Assembly: GCA_040880365.1 (NCBI GenBank)
Contig: JBBDIO010000014.1
Coordinates: 1 to 8,973, forward strand
Origin: JBBDIO01 sp040880365
GTDB lineage: Bacteria > Chloroflexota > Anaerolineae > Caldilineales > Caldilineaceae
Length of the DNA stretch: 8,973 nucleotides
Direction of reading: 5' to 3'
The notes under the pieces were generated by a model. That model made no database searches. It was given only the letters and a program-made list of their open reading frames with translations, and had not been told where the DNA came from. Position 1 is the stretch's first letter. Each line of letters begins with the position of its first letter. The position numbers and the translations under genes were made by a program. Below are positions 5,681 to 8,973 of the stretch, piece after piece.

Positions 5681-6738
5681 AAGGAATCAACTCTAGACTT
5701 ATCGAGAGCATCCAATGTCTGCTCTGCGGCATCGCTCTCAATATACGCTATATTTGCCATATTGGTATAGCATAGATTCATTTCACCAATTTTCCGATCC
5801 CCGACACGCTGAAGCACATGATCATATGGCAAGTGACTTAATCGAAACACTACCTCACCTATTTGAAGACAAAAGCAAAAGTAACCTTCACTGATTTGTT
5901 TTGCATCCTGAACGGAAAGATTTTCCAGTAAATAGCCTATTGGACGGGTGGAGAACTCGAAATTCAATCCCTTCGAAGGTAACTTGCCGATCTCTGTTGC
6001 AATTCCCAAGGGAAGTGCCCCGTCCTTGATGCCAGCATAAAAATCTTTCGGAAAAATTTCCGCATTACTACCTGCCAACTCATATGAGAACAGTAATGCC
6101 ATCTTTAACAGCCATCGCGTAATTTTTTCGGCAACGTCACCATCAACATTTAGAGTTTGACTAAGTGTTCCGTTCTCTGCTGTAAAAATGTTCTTTACTT
6201 CGTTTTCCAACTGTGCCATCCAACCCGAGTTACAATCTTCACACACTACACCACTTGTAATTGCTTTAGTTTTATGAGCTTCAGATATGGGTGTTTTGAT
6301 AGCTTCTAACATGTTAAATTCCTCTAAGTCGGTAGCAATCATCGTCGTAGGTGTAAACTCATGACCTTGAAAATGCGAGAGCAACCATCTTGGTATTATA
6401 TGTTCCTTGGATAGTTTGTTTTGGCCACAGAATACGCATAAATTTGTTTTTTTATATGGAATTACTACAATTTTCTGACCTGATTTCAGCGTTTTTAACT
6501 GTGAAACCAAAAACCGTATTGACTGTGCATAATAATGAGGTACTGGAATTTCTACCGGCTTCAATGCTCCCGTTTGAGATTGAGTCTCCCCTAAAATCCC
6601 ATTTGATGGTATTTGCTGATTGTGAATAGGGCGCAGGATTTTGAGGTGGACAGGGATATCACTGTCCAATACGTTTACAATTGAGTATATGAATTCACTC
6701 CATTCTACGGGGACAATTACACTAGATTTTTCAACCAT
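5611..6738 (-). CDS. HNH endonuclease-like protein in an AT-rich island
   Basis: A 375-residue predicted HNH-fold nuclease. The zinc-supported motif is split: CVFCG (Cys101, Cys104), KEHIIPRWL (Glu112, His113) and CEDCNSGWM (Cys166, Cys169, Asn170). This pattern is common in phage, mobile-element and defence-associated HNH proteins. Residues 1-95 form an unrecognised N-terminal region, and 190-375 an unrecognised mixed domain without membrane segments. The start ATG (6736-6738) has GAGG about ten bases upstream. The whole gene is clearly richer in A+T, with codons unlike all neighbours, which points to horizontal acquisition. Its TAG stop (5611-5613) lies inside the convergent DUF433 gene, so its C-terminus, or that of DUF433, probably reflects the insertion junction. 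No methylase, transposase or partner nuclease adjoins it. HNH assignment is good; its role (defence, homing or toxin) is open. Confidence 0.85.
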   Translation of the reverse strand: MVEKSSVIVPVEWSEFIYSIVNVLDSDIPVHLKILRPIHNQQIPSNGILGETQSQTGALKPVEIPVPHYYAQSIRFLVSQLKTLKSGQKIVVIPYKKTNLCVFCGQNKLSKEHIIPRWLLSHFQGHEFTPTTMIATDLEEFNMLEAIKTPISEAHKTKAITSGVVCEDCNSGWMAQLENEVKNIFTAENGTLSQTLNVDGDVAEKITRWLLKMALLFSYELAGSNAEIFPKDFYAGIKDGALPLGIATEIGKLPSKGLNFEFSTRPIGYLLENLSVQDAKQISEGYFCFCLQIGEVVFRLSHLPYDHVLQRVGDRKIGEMNLCYTNMANIAYIESDAAEQTLDALDKSRVDSFYLIAKSLFLSDKLEYMDATLDG

Positions 6739-6888
6739 AACTGAATTGCCTCATGGATAGAAATCAAATACATACTTTCTGTCTCAATTCAATACCACTA
6801 CGGATTATGCGGTTACAAACGTATTGTTGAAGCTGAACCTTATACTCTTTTGTCCTGTACTACTATATCATGGGAGACTTATACTCAA

Positions 6889-6909
6889 TATGTAATGGAA
6901 AGTTACATA
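6889..6909. promoter_or_regulatory. Perfect 7-bp dyad, possible operator
   Basis: TATGTAA (6889-6895) and TTACATA (6903-6909) flank a 7-base spacer. The stem is too AT-rich to be a good terminator, so protein binding is the likelier role. It may control the response regulator or the HNH gene; nothing decides which. Confidence 0.4.
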
Positions 6910-6928
6910 GGTGTATAGTATGCTGATG

Positions 6929-6965
6929 TATTCTGTGGGTATATTCTGTGGGTATATTCTGTGGG
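6929..6965. repeat. Three copies of a 13-bp-period direct repeat
   Basis: TATTCTGTGGG occurs at 6929-6939, 6942-6952 and 6955-6965. The last two copies form an exact 13-bp repeat, GTATATTCTGTGG (6939-6951 and 6952-6964). The array sits about 84 bases before the response regulator start, at the edge of the AT-rich island. It may be tandem sites for a regulator such as the adjacent OmpR-type protein, or an insertion scar. The repeat is seen; its role is inferred. Confidence 0.75.
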
Positions 6966-6974
6966 CAGGCGATT

Positions 6975-7004
6975 GCGCATGAATCAACCAGCCCATCCAT
7001 GCGC
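6975..7004 (+). promoter_or_regulatory. GC-rich inverted repeat upstream of the response regulator
   Basis: GCGCATG (6975-6981) and CATGCGC (6998-7004) form a 7-bp stem with a 16-base loop, ending 44 bases before the ATG at 7049. No T tract follows, so it is not a typical terminator. It may be a leader hairpin or an operator. Confidence 0.35.
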
Positions 7005-7048
7005 GCCGCGCGTAAGCAACCGCAACCAAACTAGAGCAAGCACACGCC

Positions 7049-7777
7049 ATGTCCGATCAACCCAAGAAAAAAGTTCTCGTTGTCGATGACGAGCCGCGCA
7101 TGGTGCGGTTTGTGAAAATGAACCTCGACCTGGAAGGCTATCTCACGCTGGAAGCCAACAATGGGATGCAGGCATTGGACAAGGTGCGCGAGCACAACCC
7201 GGAGCTGGTATTGCTGGATGTGGAAATGCCGGGCATGGATGGTTTCGAGACCTTGAAACGGCTGCGCGAGATCAGCGACAGCGCAGTGATCATGCTCACC
7301 GTACGCGCCGATGAAGAAGACCGCATCAAGGGGCTGGATCTGGGCGCGGACGACTATGTGACCAAGCCCTTTAGCCCGCGCGAGCTTGCCAGCCGCATCC
7401 GCGCGGTGTTGCGCCGTTTTGAAAGCCAGGGACGCCCCGAAGCCCAGATCATCCACATCGACGATTATCTCCAGGTCGATCTTCAGCGTCGGGATGTAAT
7501 CGTGAATGGCGAACGGCTGGGTCTGCGCCCCACCGAGTATCGGCTGCTCTACCACCTCATCCAGAATGCGGGTTGGGTGGTGCCCCACGAAACGCTGCTC
7601 ACCAAAGTGTGGGGACACGAGTACATCAACGATAATCACCTGTTGCGGCTCTATATCACCTATCTGCGCAAAAAGATTGAACCGGACCCGGCAGATCCCC
7701 GCTACATTTTCACCGAGCGCGGGCTGGGCTATCGGTTTGTAGACTATAAGCCGGAAACGCCCAAAAACAGCGGCTAA
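7049..7777 (+). CDS. OmpR/PhoB-family response regulator, orphan
   Basis: A 242-residue two-component transcription regulator. The receiver domain (about 8-122) has all switch residues: acidic pair Asp13/Asp14, phospho-acceptor Asp57 (LLDVEMPG), Thr84 and Lys106 (TKPF). The winged-helix DNA-binding domain (about 135-235) is complete: LRPTEYRLLYHL, then HETLLTKVWG, the recognition region NDNHLLRLYITYLRKKI and the wing FTERGLGYRF. Length and architecture are normal, so it should be phosphorylated on Asp57 by a histidine kinase, dimerise and bind direct repeats. No kinase gene lies on either side, so its partner is elsewhere. The start ATG is supported by the receiver-domain beginning (KKKVLVVDDE), although the ribosome site upstream is weak (GAGCAAG). 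The 13-bp repeats upstream could be its own targets. The regulated process is unknown. Confidence 0.95.
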   Translation: MSDQPKKKVLVVDDEPRMVRFVKMNLDLEGYLTLEANNGMQALDKVREHNPELVLLDVEMPGMDGFETLKRLREISDSAVIMLTVRADEEDRIKGLDLGADDYVTKPFSPRELASRIRAVLRRFESQGRPEAQIIHIDDYLQVDLQRRDVIVNGERLGLRPTEYRLLYHLIQNAGWVVPHETLLTKVWGHEYINDNHLLRLYITYLRKKIEPDPADPRYIFTERGLGYRFVDYKPETPKNSG

Positions 7778-7875
7778 ATCGCGGCTGGATGGGGCAGGCT
7801 GCTATGCTGGCCGCACGCCCGACTCTGCGGGTGACTCTGCGCGCAATTTCCAACTTGCCTTTCTCTCCCCATTTT

Positions 7876-7905
7876 TTGATCCCCATCGCCCAAGTGTGAT
7901 ATGAT
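7876..7905 (+). promoter_or_regulatory. Candidate rpsB promoter
   Basis: TTGATC (7876-7881) and TATGAT (7900-7905) are 18 bases apart, and TGA immediately precedes the -10 box as an extended -10 element. Transcription would start near 7912. The -10 box lies inside the dyad at 7896-7911, so the promoter could be directly controlled by a DNA-binding protein. Confidence 0.65.
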
Positions 7906-7914
7906 TATCACTTG
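7891..7914. promoter_or_regulatory. Dyad overlapping the rpsB -10 box
   Basis: GTGATA-TGAT-TATCAC (7896-7911) is a perfect 6-bp dyad with a 4-base centre. Offset CAAGTG (7891-7896) and CACTTG (7909-7914) give a second, overlapping symmetry. This looks like a repressor site covering the -10 box. The inner TGAT...ATCA resembles Fur/Zur-like boxes, but the spacing is not the canonical 7-1-7, so no regulator is named. Confidence 0.5.
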
Positions 7915-7919
7915 GTACA

Positions 7920-7976
7920 AAATCGATCCTGTATCAAATCGGTCTTGTATTCATTGTAGTAAATCGATTCGGTGAA
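7920..7976. repeat. Imperfect AAATCG-headed repeats in the rpsB leader
   Basis: AAATCGATCCTGTATC (7920-7935) is followed at once by AAATCGGTCTTGTATT (7936-7951), 13 of 16 bases identical. A third, less similar copy starts at 7961 (AAATCGATTCGG). They lie just downstream of the predicted transcription start. Confidence 0.6.
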
Positions 7977-8036
7977 CAAACACGCCTTGGGACTCGTCAC
8001 TGGGTGCCGCCGATGGATTGTGCGCCGGGGTTGTGC

Positions 8037-8051
8037 CGTCTGATGCAGACG
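8037..8051 (+). promoter_or_regulatory. Small hairpin in the rpsB leader
   Basis: CGTCTG (8037-8042) and CAGACG (8046-8051) form a perfect 6-bp stem with a 3-base loop. No T tract follows, so it is not a terminator. It lies between the two GGGGTTG copies and may help organise the leader. Confidence 0.5.
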
Positions 8052-8131
8052 ACTACAGCCCACGCAGAATCATCACGGTCAGTAGACGGGGTTGAACAGG
8101 GCGGATGAACAACCCATAAAGGAGAATAACT

Positions 8132-8973
8132 ATGTCGGTTGTCAGCATGAAAGCGTTGCTGGAAGCCGGTGTCCACTTTGGGCATCGCACGCGACGCTGG
8201 AACCCCAAAATGCGTCCGTATATTTTTACGGAACGCAGCAGAATCCACATTATCGACTTGCAGCAGACTGTGCTGCGCCTCAACGATTATTATGAGATGG
8301 TGCGGGATACCGTTGCCAAGGGTGGCTCGATTCTGTTTGTAGGCACCAAGCGGCAGGCCCAGGCTTCGATTCAGCAGGAAGCCGACCGCTGTAGTATGCC
8401 CTACATCAACCAGCGCTGGCTGGGTGGCACGCTCACCAACTGGATCACCATCAAGCAGCGGATCGATCACTTGCTGCGTCTGGAACGTCGTTGGGATGGC
8501 GGTGAATTTCGCACGCTTTCTAAAAAGGAACAATTGGCAATCCAGCGCGAGATTGAAAAGCTCAATCGGCGGCTGGGCGGCCTGAAAATTTTGCGCAAAT
8601 TGCCCGAACTCATCTTCGTGGTGGATACTCATCAGGAAGATCTGGCGGTCAAGGAAGCCAATAAGCTGAAAATCCCCATCATTGGTATGGTGGACACGAA
8701 TGCCGACCCGGATCAGGTCGATTATGTGATTCCCAGTAACGATGACGCCATCCGCGCCGTCAAACTGATTGTCAGTGTCATAGCCGATGCCGTGGAAGAA
8801 GGTCTGCGCATCCGTGAGATCGACATGGCGGATACTGGTCAGGTGCGCCAGCAGGATTTGGCCGAGATGGAACAGTATCTTGGGCCGAGCACGCTGGCGA
8901 AACTCCAGGTCAGCGATGAGGACGATCTGGAAGATATCGAAGTCGATGAGGATTTGGCTGCGCTGGACCTGGA
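8132..8973 (+). CDS. rpsB: 30S ribosomal protein S2, truncated by window edge
   Basis: Essential small-subunit ribosomal protein, assembled late on the 30S body and needed with S1 for initiation on most mRNAs. ATG 8132 has AAAGGAG (8118-8124) seven bases upstream. The N-terminal signature is clear: MKALLEAGVHFGHRTRRWNP, then MRPYIFTERSRIHIIDLQQT, with the later SILFVGTKRQAQ, INQRWLGGTLTNW and the coiled-coil insert around residues 110-150. The segment IIGMVDTNADPDQVDYVIPSNDDAIRAVKLI is diagnostic. The frame is open at the right edge after 280 codons. Beyond the normal end of the fold (about residue 235) there is an extra acidic tail rich in Asp and Glu (SDEDDLEDIEVDED), so this S2 is longer than the usual 230-260 residues. 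Elongation factor Ts (tsf) would be the expected next gene but lies outside. Confidence 0.98.
   Translation, partial: MSVVSMKALLEAGVHFGHRTRRWNPKMRPYIFTERSRIHIIDLQQTVLRLNDYYEMVRDTVAKGGSILFVGTKRQAQASIQQEADRCSMPYINQRWLGGTLTNWITIKQRIDHLLRLERRWDGGEFRTLSKKEQLAIQREIEKLNRRLGGLKILRKLPELIFVVDTHQEDLAVKEANKLKIPIIGMVDTNADPDQVDYVIPSNDDAIRAVKLIVSVIADAVEEGLRIREIDMADTGQVRQQDLAEMEQYLGPSTLAKLQVSDEDDLEDIEVDEDLAALDL

Larger units (their letters stand above)
6739..7048. other. Intergenic region with repeats between divergent genes
   Basis: These 310 bases lie between the minus-strand HNH gene and the response regulator. The left part, up to about 6960, is AT-rich like the HNH gene; the right part returns to GC-rich composition, so the island border is probably near 6960-6970. 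Contents: CTTATACTC twice (6839-6847, 6878-6886), a dyad at 6889-6909, the 13-bp tandem repeat at 6929-6965, and an inverted repeat at 6975-7004. -10-like hexamers (TATACT 6841 and 6880; TATAGT 6914; TATATT 6940 and 6953) occur without a well-placed -35 box. No credible gene was found. Confidence 0.55.
7778..8131. other. Intergenic region and presumed rpsB leader
   Basis: These 354 bases separate the response regulator from rpsB. No clear terminator follows the regulator; GACTCTGCG is repeated just after it (around 7819-7841). A promoter at 7876-7905 would give rpsB a leader of about 220 bases. That leader contains imperfect AAATCG repeats (7920-7966), a small hairpin (8037-8051) and repeated GGGGTTG elements that can pair next to the ribosome site. 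No protein-coding gene is credible here. Confidence 0.6.

Noticed and set aside
5611..6738. Homing endonuclease inside an intron or intein
   Set aside because: The gene is free-standing between complete genes and does not interrupt a recognisable host gene, apart from the tail overlap with DUF433; no splicing blocks are visible.
6929..6965. CRISPR-like array
   Set aside because: The units are 13 bp, directly adjacent, with no unique spacers and no cas genes.
6868..7050. Minus-strand 60-codon frame across the 13-bp repeats
   Set aside because: Its sequence is largely the translated repeat, it spans the composition border, and it has no domain pattern.
7896..7911. Canonical Fur box
   Set aside because: The half-sites GTGATA/TATCAC with a four-base centre do not fit the 7-1-7 spacing, and rpsB is not a usual iron-controlled gene.
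7997..8632. Minus-strand 211-codon frame over the rpsB start
   Set aside because: It is antisense to a clear ribosomal protein S2 gene with a strong ribosome binding site.

Overview
The window looks like chromosomal DNA of a fairly GC-rich bacterium with good Shine-Dalgarno sites. The S2 protein, the OmpR-type regulator and the overall style would suit Chloroflexota (Anaerolineae or Caldilineae-like). That placement is a weak inference, because no rRNA or other strong marker is present.

Layout, left to right. (1) The 3' part of an aldo/keto reductase gene, ending in a hairpin that abuts the next promoter. (2) A zinc-homeostasis module: an ArsR/SmtB-type repressor with the complete alpha-5 metal site of the CzrA/SmtB zinc sensors, a near-perfect TGA(A/G)CA-N2-TGTTCA operator over its own start region, and a downstream CDF zinc exporter with a very His-rich N-terminus. 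(3) A strong bidirectional terminator shared with a convergent minus-strand gene for a 483-residue TIM-barrel/glycosidase-like protein I cannot assign to a family. (4) A 331-base spacer, then a DUF421 (YetF-like) membrane protein and a DUF433 antitoxin-like protein with its own promoter. (5) A markedly AT-richer island on the minus strand carrying an HNH nuclease-like gene whose 3' end overlaps the DUF433 gene tail to tail. The PIN-like toxin gene usual beside DUF433 is not seen downstream. (6) A 310-base spacer with a 13-bp tandem repeat, then an orphan OmpR/PhoB-type response regulator. (7) A 354-base leader region with a promoter, a dyad over the -10 box, imperfect repeats and possible alternative pairings beside the ribosome binding site, leading into rpsB (ribosomal protein S2), which runs off the right edge.

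The best understood unit is the zinc module: the repressor should leave its operator when zinc binds, releasing both its own gene and the exporter. The least explained parts are the AT-rich HNH insertion and its boundary with DUF433, the 13-bp repeats, the rpsB leader and the glycosidase-like protein. I saw no RNA genes, CRISPR array, transposase or phage genes. I found no clearly new multi-gene system; the HNH/DUF433 junction and the rpsB leader are the places most worth testing.
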